Counted from the stretch's first letter, positions 1-7,701 are shown. The stretch: DNA of 46,363 nt from Nocardia caishijiensis NBRC 108228 (GCF_001612825.1 NZ_BDBE01000019.1:1-46363); one strand, 5' to 3'. Notes: generated from the letters alone by a model not told the origin. Numbers and translations: made by a program.

Positions 1-84
1 GGCGGACTCGAGTGATGCCGTGTGGCTGGGAGTGCGGTAGGTGGCGGACTCGAGTGGCGCCGTGCAGCCGAGAATGCGGTCAGC
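1..84. repeat. Two tandem copies of a 42-bp degenerate repeat at the window edge
   Basis: Bases 1-42 and 43-84 align without gaps at 32 of 42 positions. The first 14 bases (GGCGGACTCGAGTG) are identical. Nine of the ten differences are transitions. The array may extend to the left of the window. In the frame beginning at base 2, unit 1 ends in a TAG at 38-40, so the first bases could also be the tail of an unseen gene. Confidence 0.6.
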
Positions 85-124
85 AACGTCCTCCACCGAT
101 CACAACCGCACGGCAATCATCGTG

Positions 125-454
125 CTAAATAGCACTCCACACAACGCCGAGCGGAGTATCAATCTTCTTCAACGGCACCCAGCCGTAGGCGTCTTCCTGC
201 ATGCAGTCATAGATCTCCACATCGACACCATTCCCCCGGCACGCGATCGTCGTGGACGTCCCCTGCGTACTGGCGATGATGTACTTGCCGTTCTTAGTTG
301 CGTCGATGGCCGCAGGATCGGTGTAGCTCACGAAGCTCGAGGTGAAGTCGGCGTACTTCGCCGGGTCCCCGTTGGGCTCGGCGTGGGCGAGCCCGGTCAT
401 GGTCATGGTGGCGCCGATCGTCAGCGTCGCCAGGTAGAGCGCTTTCTTGGACAT
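125..454 (-). CDS. Small exported protein with one cysteine pair
   Basis: The 109-residue product starts at ATG 454 with a signal peptide: Lys-Lys at residues 3-4, a hydrophobic stretch to about residue 22, and an AHA cleavage site near residue 25. The mature part of about 84 residues has exactly two cysteines, Cys72 and Cys84, in a C-x11-C arrangement that could form one disulfide. I do not recognise a family. An upstream in-frame start at 535 would put 27 residues before the signal peptide, so the internal ATG is preferred. A G-rich purine run lies about 15 bases before it, rather far for a ribosome binding site. It lies tail-to-tail with nothing visible on the left and is followed upstream by another minus-strand gene. 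Confidence 0.7.
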   Translation of the reverse strand: MSKKALYLATLTIGATMTMTGLAHAEPNGDPAKYADFTSSFVSYTDPAAIDATKNGKYIIASTQGTSTTIACRGNGVDVEIYDCMQEDAYGWVPLKKIDTPLGVVWSAI

Positions 455-518
455 GGGCAGCGATCCAACCCCACCTCGATGACGCGGTGATTGCGCGCAG
501 GTGAACCGGACCCTCGGC

Positions 519-1382
519 TCAGGCGGGATGCTCACCGTGGATGCGTTCGGCTTCGACCGTCGCGGGGTGCACCGCGATCAGGCCGAGGCCCTCGCGGCGG
601 CGGCACAGCTTGGCCAACTCCTCGTACGCGGGGGCGCCCAGGAGTTCACGCAGTTCGGGGGCGTAGGACTGCCAGACCGGCCGCGCCCCGACGTGCGCGT
701 CGGGGGAGCCGGTGCAGTACCAGTCGAGATCGAGGCCACCGGGACCCCAGCCGCGCCGGTCGTACTCGGTGACAACCGTGCGCAGGATCTGCTCGCCGTC
801 GGGCCGTTCCACCCAGTCCTGGGTGCGCCGGATCGGGAGTTGCCAGCACACGTCCGGCTTCACCTCGAGTGGTTCGATGCCTTTGCGCACGGCCATGATG
901 TGCAGCGCGCAGCCGGGCCCCGCCGCGAAGCCGGGGCGGTTGAGGAAGATGCAGGCCCCGTCGAAGCGGCGGGTTCGCAGGGCTGGTTCGTCCTCGAGTT
1001 CGTCGAGTTCGAGGTAACCCTTCTTGACGACTTTGCCCTTCTCGGTGGCCTCACCCATCAGCTGCCAGTCCTGGGGCGTGAGCAGCTTCACAGCGCTCGC
1101 GAGCCGCTTGCGATCGTCCTTGTCGGCGAGGAAGGCGCCGTGTGAGCAGCAGCCGTCGTCGGGGCGTTCGGCGATGATCCCCTGGCAGGCCGGGGTGCCG
1201 AACACGCACGACCAGCGCGACAGCAGCCACGTGAGGTCGGCGACGATCTGGTGCTCGTCGTTTGCTGGGTCGGTGAACTCGATCCACTCGCGCGGGAAAT
1301 CCAGCTCGACTTCCGGGGCCGGATCGATCTTCCGCCCAGGTCGGAGCCCGGTCTGCGCGGTGGGGCCTTCGCCTTCGGTCAC
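519..1382 (-). CDS. Cysteine-rich conserved protein, Rv0495c family
   Basis: The 287-residue protein matches, from memory, M. tuberculosis Rv0495c, which also sits divergently beside ppx. It contains many cysteines: Cys59, Cys66, Cys78-Cys79, Cys144, Cys158 and Cys179, with the surroundings [10 protein letters not shown] and GPGCALH. This spacing recalls the YkgJ/DUF3109 type of cysteine-cluster proteins, which are suspected to bind zinc or an iron-sulfur cluster. No function is established, and metal binding here is inference. There is no signal peptide or membrane segment. The GTG start at 1382 lies 8 bases after a TAGCGT hexamer, which points to a leaderless transcript divergent from ppx. 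Confidence 0.85.
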   Translation of the reverse strand: MTEGEGPTAQTGLRPGRKIDPAPEVELDFPREWIEFTDPANDEHQIVADLTWLLSRWSCVFGTPACQGIIAERPDDGCCSHGAFLADKDDRKRLASAVKLLTPQDWQLMGEATEKGKVVKKGYLELDELEDEPALRTRRFDGACIFLNRPGFAAGPGCALHIMAVRKGIEPLEVKPDVCWQLPIRRTQDWVERPDGEQILRTVVTEYDRRGWGPGGLDLDWYCTGSPDAHVGARPVWQSYAPELRELLGAPAYEELAKLCRRREGLGLIAVHPATVEAERIHGEHPA

Positions 1383-1390
1383 AAGTTCTG

Positions 1391-1396
1391 ACGCTA
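1391..1396 (-). promoter_or_regulatory. -10 hexamer of a probable leaderless promoter (Rv0495c-like gene)
   Basis: On the minus strand TAGCGT is followed by 8 bases and then the GTG at 1382. No ribosome binding site lies between them. Confidence 0.45.
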
Positions 1397-1435
1397 ACAG
1401 TTCAGTCGCCTGCCCTGTACTCCCGGATCACCAAG

Positions 1436-1441
1436 TACCGT
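1436..1441 (+). promoter_or_regulatory. -10 hexamer of a probable leaderless promoter (ppx)
   Basis: TACCGT is followed by 7 bases and the GTG start at 1449. There is no purine-rich ribosome binding site, so transcription would start at or next to the start codon. Confidence 0.5.
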
Positions 1442-1448
1442 ATTCGGA

Positions 1449-2435
1449 GTGCGGCTAGGTGTTCTCGATGTCGGAAGCAATACCGTTCACCTGCTGGTGG
1501 TGGACGCGCATCGTGGTGGACACCCGATGCCCATGAGCTCGTCGAAGGCGGCCCTGCGCCTGTCGGAGAACATGGACGGCGACGGGCGGATCACCGAGGC
1601 GGGTGAGGCGCGGCTCATCACCACGATCACCGAATTCGCCGATCTCGCTCGCAAGGCCAAGTGTGTGGAGCTGATGCCGTTCGCGACGTCCGCGCTGCGT
1701 GAGGCCACCAATTCCGAGGAAGTGCTCACCCGGGTCCGGGCGAGCACGGGGGTCGATCTGCGGGTCCTCTCCGGTGAGGACGAGGCGCGGCTGACGTTCC
1801 TCGCGGTGCGGCGCTGGTTCGGCTGGAGCGCCGGACGCATCATGAATCTCGACATCGGCGGCGGTTCGCTCGAGATGTCCAACGGTGGCGACGAAGAACC
1901 CGACGTCGCGTTGTCGTTGCAACTCGGCGCGGGCCGCCTGACCAGGGAGTGGCTTGGCGACGACCCGCCGGGCAAGCGCAAGATCGCGGTTCTGCGCGAC
2001 TGGCTGGAGGCCGAGCTCGTCGCTCCTTCCAAGACCCTGATCGAAGCGGGAAGACCCGACCTGGCCGTCGGCACCTCGAAGACGTTTCGTTCGCTGGCCA
2101 GGCTCACCGGAGCGGCACCCTCGGCCGCGGGTCCGCGGGTGCGCCGTACACTGACCAGCTCCGGTCTGCGCCAGCTGATCGCGTTCATCTCCCGGATGAC
2201 CGCCTCGGATCGCGCGGAACTGGAAGGTGTGAGTTCGGACCGGTCCCAGCAATTGGTGGCCGGGGCTTTGGTCGCGGAGGCGAGTATGCGGGCGTTATCG
2301 CTCGACAGCATCGAGATCTGTCCTTGGGCGCTGCGTGAAGGGCTGATCCTGCGCAAACTCGATACCGAACCCAACGGGGGTGGCCCGGTGGCGATGCCGC
2401 CGGTGGAACCGGTAGGGAGACAGCATGAGTGGTGA
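1449..2435 (+). CDS. ppx: Ppx/GppA-type exopolyphosphatase
   Basis: The 328-residue protein belongs to the sugar-kinase/actin-fold Ppx/GppA phosphatases, which remove phosphate from polyphosphate or convert pppGpp to ppGpp. The first phosphate loop LDVGSNTVHLLVVD is at residues 6-19. The second, LDIGGGSLE, is at 134-142. A likely catalytic Glu110 sits in SGEDEARLTF. The length fits the short actinobacterial form (Rv0496, Ppx1) that lacks the C-terminal HD domain. The GTG at 1449 is the only start that keeps the first loop intact, and it has a leaderless-type promoter. Its last 11 bases overlap the next gene, so the two are translated from one message. Confidence 0.93.
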   Translation: MRLGVLDVGSNTVHLLVVDAHRGGHPMPMSSSKAALRLSENMDGDGRITEAGEARLITTITEFADLARKAKCVELMPFATSALREATNSEEVLTRVRASTGVDLRVLSGEDEARLTFLAVRRWFGWSAGRIMNLDIGGGSLEMSNGGDEEPDVALSLQLGAGRLTREWLGDDPPGKRKIAVLRDWLEAELVAPSKTLIEAGRPDLAVGTSKTFRSLARLTGAAPSAAGPRVRRTLTSSGLRQLIAFISRMTASDRAELEGVSSDRSQQLVAGALVAEASMRALSLDSIEICPWALREGLILRKLDTEPNGGGPVAMPPVEPVGRQHEW

Positions 2436-4107
2436 GGATTCCAAACAGCTCTCGGTAGCCGAACTGCTCGCGCGCAACGGTGCGCAGGGCGGGTCGCCGC
2501 CGTCCTCCGGTGGCGGCAGGCGGCGCCGCAGCGGTCGCGGGGTGTCGGTCACCGACCTGACCGGCGAGAACGCGGTGATCCGACCCGGCGGCCGCTCGCA
2601 CGCCGCGCCCACCGAGACCCCGCCCGAGCCACCCGCCTACGAACCGCCAGCGAGCCAGGAGCCCGCGCCCTACCCACCGCCCGGCCCGGCCGAACCGGCG
2701 TATTCGCCGCCCTCGGGCCCGATCACCCGCCTCGATCCGACCGCCGACCCGCTCGGCCTGTCGACTCCCCGGTCCGGCTCCGATCCGTTCGGCCCTTTCC
2801 GCGCCGAGGCCCGCGACTCCACCCGCCAGAACGGCAGGCTCGGTGTGCCCGGCGGCGCGGCCCAACCTGTCGACCCCGGTATCGCCGAGATGTTCGGTTC
2901 GGGCGCGCTGCCCGCGGTCGGTGGTGGGCGTCGCCGTAAGCCCGACGACGAACCCCAGCATCCGGAATCGCCCGCGCCGCCGCCCCCGGTCACCGGTGGC
3001 AGGGCCGCGCGTCGTCGTGCCGCCGAGGCCGCCGAGGAAGCCGTCGAACCGCCCGCACCGAGCGGGTACGCGGCCTCCCTGCACGAGTCCGGGATCGACG
3101 CGCCGCGCGCGTTCATGGGTCGCCCCGGCCAGACTCCCGGTTTCAACGCGTTCCCGGATCTCGGGTTCGAGGATCATCCGAGCGTCGGTCCGGCGCCGTA
3201 CGAACCGCCCGCCTACGAACCGCGGGCGTTCGACAACGGATACGCGGCTCCGAACGGTTACCCGCCACCGACGCAGGCCTTCAGCCCCGCCCCCGAGGCG
3301 CCCGCCGACCCGAGGCCCTCGCTCGAGCGCAGACGCGACGCGGGCAAGGGCGGTCTGCCGTCGTGGTCGGCGCGCAGGCATCGGCCCGCGCCGGAGCCGG
3401 GGCCGGAGAGCGGCGGCCTGCCGACGGCGGCCTGGTCGCCGATCAGCCAGGAACAGCCGCTGCTCGCCGGTGACTCCGTGGCCGCCGATCTGCTGCGTCA
3501 GCGTGCCGAGATCGACGCGACCGCCGACGCGCGCACCGAGGTGTACCGCCTCGACGGTGTCGAACCGGCGACCGACGACTACGCCGAATCCGACTACACC
3601 GACCGCGACTACGCCGACAACGACTACTCCGACAACGATTACGGCGACTACGACGAGTACGAGGACGACGACTACGAACCCGAGCCGAAACCGAGCCGGG
3701 CCAGCAGGCGGGCCGCGACCGCGGCGGCAGCGGCGAAGGTGGCGGGGCGCGCGAAATCCCGTGCGAAGAAACGGGTTTCGTCGTCGCGCGCCCGCACGGG
3801 CGCAGGGGGTCTCGCCCGGTTCGCCCCCAAGGGTGCCGTCGACGATCACCGCCGCGAATGGATGATGCTCGGCGCGCAGAGCGTGGGCGCGGCCATCGCC
3901 GGCATGTTGCTGTTCAAGGGATTCGAGACGATGTGGGAGACGCTGCCGTGGGTGGCGCTCGCCCTCGCGATGGTGGTGATCCTCGGTCTGGTCGCCCTGG
4001 TCCGGGTACTGCGCCGCACCGACGACATCTTCAGCACGGTGATCGCCGTCATCGTCGGCGTCTTCGTGACACTCGGACCGCTAGCCTTCCTCCTCAGTAC
4101 CAGCTGA
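2425..4107 (+). CDS. Disordered Pro/Ala-rich protein with a C-terminal three-helix membrane anchor (Rv0497-like)
   Basis: The 560-residue protein starts with ISVAELL-like sequence (SVAELLARNG near residue 9), as I recall for Rv0497. Residues about 40-475 are low complexity: Pro/Ala/Glu-rich, then an Asp-Tyr-rich repeat near 387-415 (units of the form DYxDxDY), then a basic Ala/Arg/Lys stretch. Three hydrophobic segments follow at about 481-497, 508-528 and 537-557. The family in mycobacteria is nearer 310 residues, so the disordered part is expanded here. The function is unknown. The acidic-then-basic cytoplasmic tail suggests a scaffold or binding role at the membrane, which is inference. 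It is coupled to ppx by an 11-base overlap. Confidence 0.85.
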   Translation: MSGEDSKQLSVAELLARNGAQGGSPPSSGGGRRRRSGRGVSVTDLTGENAVIRPGGRSHAAPTETPPEPPAYEPPASQEPAPYPPPGPAEPAYSPPSGPITRLDPTADPLGLSTPRSGSDPFGPFRAEARDSTRQNGRLGVPGGAAQPVDPGIAEMFGSGALPAVGGGRRRKPDDEPQHPESPAPPPPVTGGRAARRRAAEAAEEAVEPPAPSGYAASLHESGIDAPRAFMGRPGQTPGFNAFPDLGFEDHPSVGPAPYEPPAYEPRAFDNGYAAPNGYPPPTQAFSPAPEAPADPRPSLERRRDAGKGGLPSWSARRHRPAPEPGPESGGLPTAAWSPISQEQPLLAGDSVAADLLRQRAEIDATADARTEVYRLDGVEPATDDYAESDYTDRDYADNDYSDNDYGDYDEYEDDDYEPEPKPSRASRRAATAAAAAKVAGRAKSRAKKRVSSSRARTGAGGLARFAPKGAVDDHRREWMMLGAQSVGAAIAGMLLFKGFETMWETLPWVALALAMVVILGLVALVRVLRRTDDIFSTVIAVIVGVFVTLGPLAFLLSTS

Positions 4108-4123
4108 ATACAGGGAGTGGGCC

Positions 4124-4996
4124 GTGGGGAACATCGAGATCGGGCTGTCGACGGCGTCGGTCTATCCGGAGAACACCCAGGCGGCGTTCCGCTATGCCGC
4201 CGAATTGGGCTACGACGGAATCGAATTGATGGTGTGGGCCGAACCGGCCAGCCAGAGCATCGATACCGTGCAGTCCTATGCCAAGCGCTACGGCGTCCGG
4301 GTGCTCGCGGTGCACGCGCCGTGTCTGCTGATCTCCCAACGGGTCTGGGGCGCCGATCCGGTGGCGAAACTGGAACGCAGTGTGCGCACGGCCGAGGCGC
4401 TGGGCGCCGACACGGTGGTGGTGCATCCGCCGTTTCGCTGGCAGCGCCGCTACGCCAGGGGTTTCGCCGAGCAGGTCGGTGAGCTCGAGGCGCACCACCC
4501 GGTGAAGGTCGCGGTGGAGAACATGTTCCCGATGCGGGCCGACACGCTGTTCCGTGAGGGCGCGGTGCGCAGACTGGAAAAACGCGCGGGACCGGGGCGC
4601 GCGCTGAGCGCGTTCAGCCCGTCCTACGACCCGACCGATACTGGATTCGACCACTACACCCTCGACCTCTCGCACACCGCGACGGCGGGCACCGACGCGC
4701 TGGAACTGGCCCGGCGGATGGGTGACGGCCTGGTGCACCTGCATCTGGCCGACGGCCGCGGCGCCGCCCACGACGAGCACCTGGTCCCCGGCGACGGCAC
4801 CCAGCCCTGTGCGCAGCTGTGTGAGCACCTGGTGCACACGGGTTTTCGTGGTCACGCCGTGGCCGAGATCAACACCCAGAACGCACGGACAACGGCCGCT
4901 CGGTCGGCGCTGCTGGCGCGCACGCTCGAATTCGGGCGCCGACACCTCACGGGCGCCACACCCGATCCGCAGCCCCGCCACGCCGACCTGCCCTGA
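4124..4996 (+). CDS. Sugar phosphate isomerase/epimerase-like TIM-barrel protein (Rv0498-like)
   Basis: The 290-residue protein has the AP endonuclease 2/xylose-isomerase-like TIM barrel. Likely metal ligands and barrel strands are seen in VHAPCL (about residue 65), VVVHPPF, VAVENMFP, LDLSHT, HLHLADG and the C-terminal AEINTQN. The substrate cannot be told from sequence. From memory, the orthologue is Rv0498, in the same position after the Rv0497-like gene. The GTG at 4124 follows a CAGGGAGTGG purine run and lies 16 bases after the previous stop, so it probably belongs to the ppx operon. No signal peptide or membrane segment is visible. Confidence 0.85.
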   Translation: MGNIEIGLSTASVYPENTQAAFRYAAELGYDGIELMVWAEPASQSIDTVQSYAKRYGVRVLAVHAPCLLISQRVWGADPVAKLERSVRTAEALGADTVVVHPPFRWQRRYARGFAEQVGELEAHHPVKVAVENMFPMRADTLFREGAVRRLEKRAGPGRALSAFSPSYDPTDTGFDHYTLDLSHTATAGTDALELARRMGDGLVHLHLADGRGAAHDEHLVPGDGTQPCAQLCEHLVHTGFRGHAVAEINTQNARTTAARSALLARTLEFGRRHLTGATPDPQPRHADLP

Positions 4997-5042
4997 TCCG
5001 AATGTGACGAACTCGGGAATAGGCCGAGCCGCGCCATGCTTG

Positions 5043-5048
5043 TACGCT
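5043..5048 (+). promoter_or_regulatory. Candidate -10 hexamer ahead of the thioesterase
   Basis: TACGCT lies about 31 bases before the ATG at 5080, with AGGAG in between. This fits an ordinary, leadered promoter in the 83-base gap. No convincing -35 is visible. Confidence 0.3.
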
Positions 5049-5079
5049 GTACGAAAGTGCACCGCGACCAGGAGTGACG

Positions 5080-5946
5080 ATGACGCGAGAACTCGCGACC
5101 GATGCGCCGTTCAGTCAGGTCGTCGACCTGACCGAGCTCACCACCACCGATGCCGAGACCGGCCACTACGCCGGTGTCATCGACCCCATCTGGACCATCG
5201 GCCCCAAGGTGCACGGCGGCACGATGGTCGCCGCCAGCGCCGCCGCCGCGACCAGGTGGCTCACCGCGGCCGACGCCTCCTTCGCCCGGATGGCACCCAT
5301 CGCGGCCAGCTCCGACTTCCTCGGCGCCCCTGATCCCGGCAAGGTCGAATACGCGGTGCACATCCGCAAGAAGGGCCGCCAGATCTGCCTCGTCGACGCC
5401 GAACTGGTCCAGAACGACCGCACCCTGGTGCGCACCGCGTTCACCTTCGGCCACCTCGACGCCACCGCCACCCGGTGGAGCGGCCCGGACACCGACATGC
5501 CCGCCGAGCCGACCGACGACGCGCTGCTGTACACCTCGGATTCGCCGATGGGCAAGATCGTGCACGTCAGCCAGGGCGCGCACGTGCTGCTCGACCCCAC
5601 CTGGGGCGAATTCCTGCGCGGTGAGACCGGTGATCCCCGGCTGCGGCTGTGGATGCGCCCCTTCGACGGCGACGAAGCCGACCCCCTGGTCCGCGCCGCC
5701 TTCGCGATGATGGCCGCCGACATGAGCCCGCCGGTCCCGATGAACCTCGGCCACTTCGGCTGGTCGCCCACGGTTCAGATGACCACCTACCTGCGCCGCG
5801 TCCCCGCGCCCGGTTGGTTGCGGGTCATCGCGACCTCCCGCGAGGTGGGCGAGCGCATGTTCGACGAGGACCAGCTGGTCCTCGACTCCACCGGTGCGGT
5901 GGTTGCCCAGAGCCGTCAGCTGGCGCTGATCCCCGCCGCCAAGTAA
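5080..5946 (+). CDS. Thioesterase-family protein (double hot-dog, Rv0499-like)
   Basis: The 288-residue product resembles the actinobacterial TesB-like acyl-CoA thioesterases built from two hot-dog domains. The N-terminal half carries PKVHGGTMVAASAAAATRW. The C-terminal half carries the matching PVPMNLGHFGWSPTVQMTTY, and the end is a typical AQSRQLALIP strand. It would hydrolyse an acyl-CoA, substrate unknown. A GTG at 5074 is in frame, but it overlaps the AGGAG at 5070-5074. The ATG at 5080, 5 bases after that box, is therefore chosen. It stands between the TIM-barrel gene and proC, as in mycobacteria from memory. Confidence 0.83.
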   Translation: MTRELATDAPFSQVVDLTELTTTDAETGHYAGVIDPIWTIGPKVHGGTMVAASAAAATRWLTAADASFARMAPIAASSDFLGAPDPGKVEYAVHIRKKGRQICLVDAELVQNDRTLVRTAFTFGHLDATATRWSGPDTDMPAEPTDDALLYTSDSPMGKIVHVSQGAHVLLDPTWGEFLRGETGDPRLRLWMRPFDGDEADPLVRAAFAMMAADMSPPVPMNLGHFGWSPTVQMTTYLRRVPAPGWLRVIATSREVGERMFDEDQLVLDSTGAVVAQSRQLALIPAAK

Positions 5947-5967
5947 CAACCCGGGCCGCCGCCCCAC

Positions 5968-5973
5968 TAACCT
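5968..5973 (+). promoter_or_regulatory. -10 hexamer of a probable leaderless promoter (proC)
   Basis: TAACCT is followed by 7 bases and the ATG at 5981. There is no ribosome binding site in between. Confidence 0.5.
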
Positions 5974-5980
5974 TGGCACC

Positions 5981-6799
5981 ATGACGAGAATTGCTGTTGT
6001 CGGTGGTGGGCGGATCGGTGAGGCGCTGGTCGCCGGGTTGCTGGAAGCCGGTCGGGCGCCCAAGGATCTGGTCGTCGTCGAGACCCATGCCCCCCGCGCC
6101 GCGCAGCTGGCCGAGCGGTTCAAGGTGCGGGTCACCGGATCGACCGCCGACGCCGTCGTCGGCGCCGACATCGTCGTCATCGCGGTCAAGCCGAACGTGG
6201 TGGACTCGGTACTCGCCGACCTGTCCAAGGCCGACCTCGACACCGGCCGCGAGCAGGTACTCGTCTCGCTGGCCGCGGGCATCACCACCGGTCACCTGGA
6301 GTCGAAGCTACCGGCCGGTTTCGCCGTGGTGCGGGTCATGTCCAACACCCCGATGCTGGTCGGTCAGGGCATGTCCGTGCTGTCGCCCGGCCGGTATGCC
6401 GATGCCGAACAGCTCGAGGTGGTCGGGGAGATGCTCGAGGCCGTCGGCAAGGTCGTCACGGTGCCGGAGACGCAGATGGACGCCGTCACCGCCGTCTCCG
6501 GGTCGGGTCCGGCGTATTTCTTCCTGGTCGTCGAGGCCATGATCGACGCGGGCGTCGGCCTCGGTCTCACCCGCGAGGTCGCCACCGAGCTGGTCGTGCA
6601 GACCATGATCGGCTCGGCCGCGCTGATCGACGAGAGCGGGCAGAACGTCGTCGATCTTCGCGCCGCCGTCACCTCGCCCGGCGGCACGACCGCCGCGGCC
6701 CTGCGCGAACTCGAACGCGGTGCGCTTCGCTCGACTTTCATCGAGGCATTGCAGGCCGCCAAGCGTCGATCGGTGGAACAGGGCGCGTCCAGCGAATGA
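5981..6799 (+). CDS. proC: Pyrroline-5-carboxylate reductase
   Basis: The 272-residue enzyme catalyses the last step of proline synthesis, NAD(P)H-dependent reduction of 1-pyrroline-5-carboxylate. The N-terminal Rossmann fold shows IAVVGGGRIGEALVAGL (residues 3-19) and VVIAVKPNVV near 65. The family signature around VSGSGPAYFFLVVEAM (about 168-183) is followed by the C-terminal dimer domain, with TSPGGTTAAALRELE close to the end. Length and motifs are complete. The ATG at 5981 sits 7 bases after TAACCT and lacks a ribosome binding site, so translation is probably leaderless. Confidence 0.95.
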   Translation: MTRIAVVGGGRIGEALVAGLLEAGRAPKDLVVVETHAPRAAQLAERFKVRVTGSTADAVVGADIVVIAVKPNVVDSVLADLSKADLDTGREQVLVSLAAGITTGHLESKLPAGFAVVRVMSNTPMLVGQGMSVLSPGRYADAEQLEVVGEMLEAVGKVVTVPETQMDAVTAVSGSGPAYFFLVVEAMIDAGVGLGLTREVATELVVQTMIGSAALIDESGQNVVDLRAAVTSPGGTTAAALRELERGALRSTFIEALQAAKRRSVEQGASSE

Positions 6800-6863
6800 C
6801 ACGCGGGTACCCGGCGTGATAACCGATTTCTCACACCCGTCGCAGTAATCCCACTGGCACCGC

Positions 6864-6869
6864 TAAGCT
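6864..6869 (+). promoter_or_regulatory. Candidate -10 hexamer ahead of the excisionase-fold HTH gene
   Basis: TAAGCT lies about 75 bases before the ATG at 6944, inside the 144-base gap after proC. A start near 6876 would give a leader containing the GGAGG at 6928-6932. Confidence 0.35.
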
Positions 6870-6943
6870 CGTAGAAGCACGTGCGTGTCTGTTCCGCCGG
6901 TGGGGAAGCCGGCGGCGCGGACGTGCCGGAGGTCAATGGTGCC

Positions 6944-7225
6944 ATGATGTCTGCGAACAGAATGTCCAGTAATTCACCGGCGTCCGGCGGTGGATCGGGG
7001 TCACCCGCTCCACGAGTCGGTGCCACTCCGCAACCGGTGATCGGCGGTGGCACGCAGTTTCTCACCGTCGCCGAAGTCGCCGATCTCATGCGGGTCTCGA
7101 AGATGACGGTGTACCGGCTGGTGCACTCGGGCGAGCTGCCCGCGGTGCGGGTCGGACGCTCGTTCCGGGTGCACGCGAAGGCGGTGCACGACTATCTCGA
7201 GACGTCGTATTTCGACGCTGGTTAG
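6944..7225 (+). CDS. Excisionase-fold (MerR-like) DNA-binding protein, Rv0500A-like
   Basis: The 93-residue protein has an unstructured Ser/Gly/Pro-rich N-terminus and a winged HTH of the excisionase/BldC type at about residues 39-85: FLTVAEVADLMRVSKMTVYR, then LPAVRVGRSFRVHAKAV. From memory it corresponds to Rv0500A next to proC. It is a likely transcription factor or architectural protein and not a phage excisionase, since no integrase or attachment site is near. GGAGG at 6928-6932 favours the ATG at 6944. ATGs at 6947 and 6962 are also in frame, and a GTG at 6881 is possible but would add an unlike N-terminus. Confidence 0.85.
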   Translation: MMSANRMSSNSPASGGGSGSPAPRVGATPQPVIGGGTQFLTVAEVADLMRVSKMTVYRLVHSGELPAVRVGRSFRVHAKAVHDYLETSYFDAG

Positions 7226-7280
7226 GTTCTCGGCCACCGCGATCCCGGACTGACCGGAAGGGATCGGGGCGGCCGAGAAC
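7226..7280 (+). terminator. Long hairpin directly after the HTH gene, no U-tract
   Basis: The arm GTTCTCGGCC (7226-7235) pairs perfectly with 7271-7280. The inner arms 7236-7246 and 7260-7270 add about nine more pairs around a 13-base loop. It begins one base after the TAG. There is no T-run after it, so it is either an actinobacterial hairpin-only terminator or a 3' end processing and stability element. Confidence 0.55.
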
Positions 7281-7309
7281 CCGCGGCACGCGTGCCGCCG
7301 ACGGCGCTG

Positions 7310-7315
7310 TAGCAT
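7310..7315 (+). promoter_or_regulatory. Candidate -10 hexamer for the bS22 gene
   Basis: TAGCAT sits 132 bases before the start at 7448, after the hairpin that closes the previous gene. This gives the tiny gene its own transcription unit with a leader of about 125 bases. No clear -35 is visible. Confidence 0.3.
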
Positions 7316-7447
7316 GAACAATCGGTTCGTGTCCGCCTGCCGGTGGCACCGCTTCGTGGTGTCCGGTGCGCCCCGGCGGCGCGGGCACCAGACGACGCAC
7401 GCGACACCGCGTGTGTATGCCGAGTAGAGAGAACGCGAGGAAACCCT

Positions 7448-7549
7448 ATGGGTTCTGTGATCAAGAAGCGCCGCAAGCGTATGTCGAAGAAGAAGCACCG
7501 CAAGCTGCTTCGCCGCACACGTGTTCAGCGGCGCAAACTCGGCAAGTAA
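7448..7549 (+). CDS. Small ribosomal subunit protein bS22 (AURKAIP1/COX24 domain)
   Basis: The 33-residue, almost wholly basic protein reads [12 protein letters not shown], then a [12 protein letters not shown] core, ending RRKLGK. It matches the AURKAIP1/COX24 domain. From memory it equals Rv0500B, and in mycobacterial ribosome structures this short protein was named bS22, lying near the decoding region of the small subunit. The ATG at 7448 is preceded by GAGGAAAC. Longer in-frame readings begin in non-conserved sequence. A hairpin with a T-tail follows 17 bases after the stop. Many pipelines miss it because of its size. Confidence 0.88.
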
Positions 7550-7566
7550 GCCTGCGTGCCCGCGCG

Positions 7567-7597
7567 AGCCCGTCACCTTTTCGAGGTGGCGGGCTTT
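7567..7597 (+). terminator. Intrinsic terminator after bS22
   Basis: The arm GCCCGTCACC (7568-7577) pairs with GGTGGCGGGC (7585-7594) through ten pairs including one G-U. The loop is 7 bases and TTT follows. Confidence 0.75.
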
Positions 7598-7695
7598 CGC
7601 TGTGAAATGGCCCGGTTTGTAAATCTCGCTGTGCGATAACGGGTCGTCCTCGTTAAAAGCTGGTAGATCGTGTCGGCGGGTGGCGCGAATGCGGC

Positions 7696-7701
7696 TACTC
7701 T
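7696..7701 (+). promoter_or_regulatory. Candidate -10 hexamer ahead of the epimerase operon
   Basis: TACTCT lies about 36 bases before the GTG at 7737. The leader would contain the purine run AAGCAGGGGG. The -35 region is weak. Confidence 0.35.

Noticed and set aside
41..490. A plus-strand 149-codon frame at the left edge
   Set aside because: It is antisense to the exported protein at 125-454, which has a convincing signal peptide. The frame has no ribosome binding site or recognisable domain.
2185..3849. A minus-strand 554-codon open frame opposite ppx and the Rv0497-like gene
   Set aside because: The low-complexity Pro/Ala/Asp coding on the plus strand yields valine and glycine runs on the other strand. 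There is no ribosome binding site or known domain.
6944..7225. Excisionase-fold HTH as a sign of a mobile element
   Set aside because: No integrase, attachment-site repeat or other phage gene is nearby, and the same gene is part of the conserved chromosome order beside proC.
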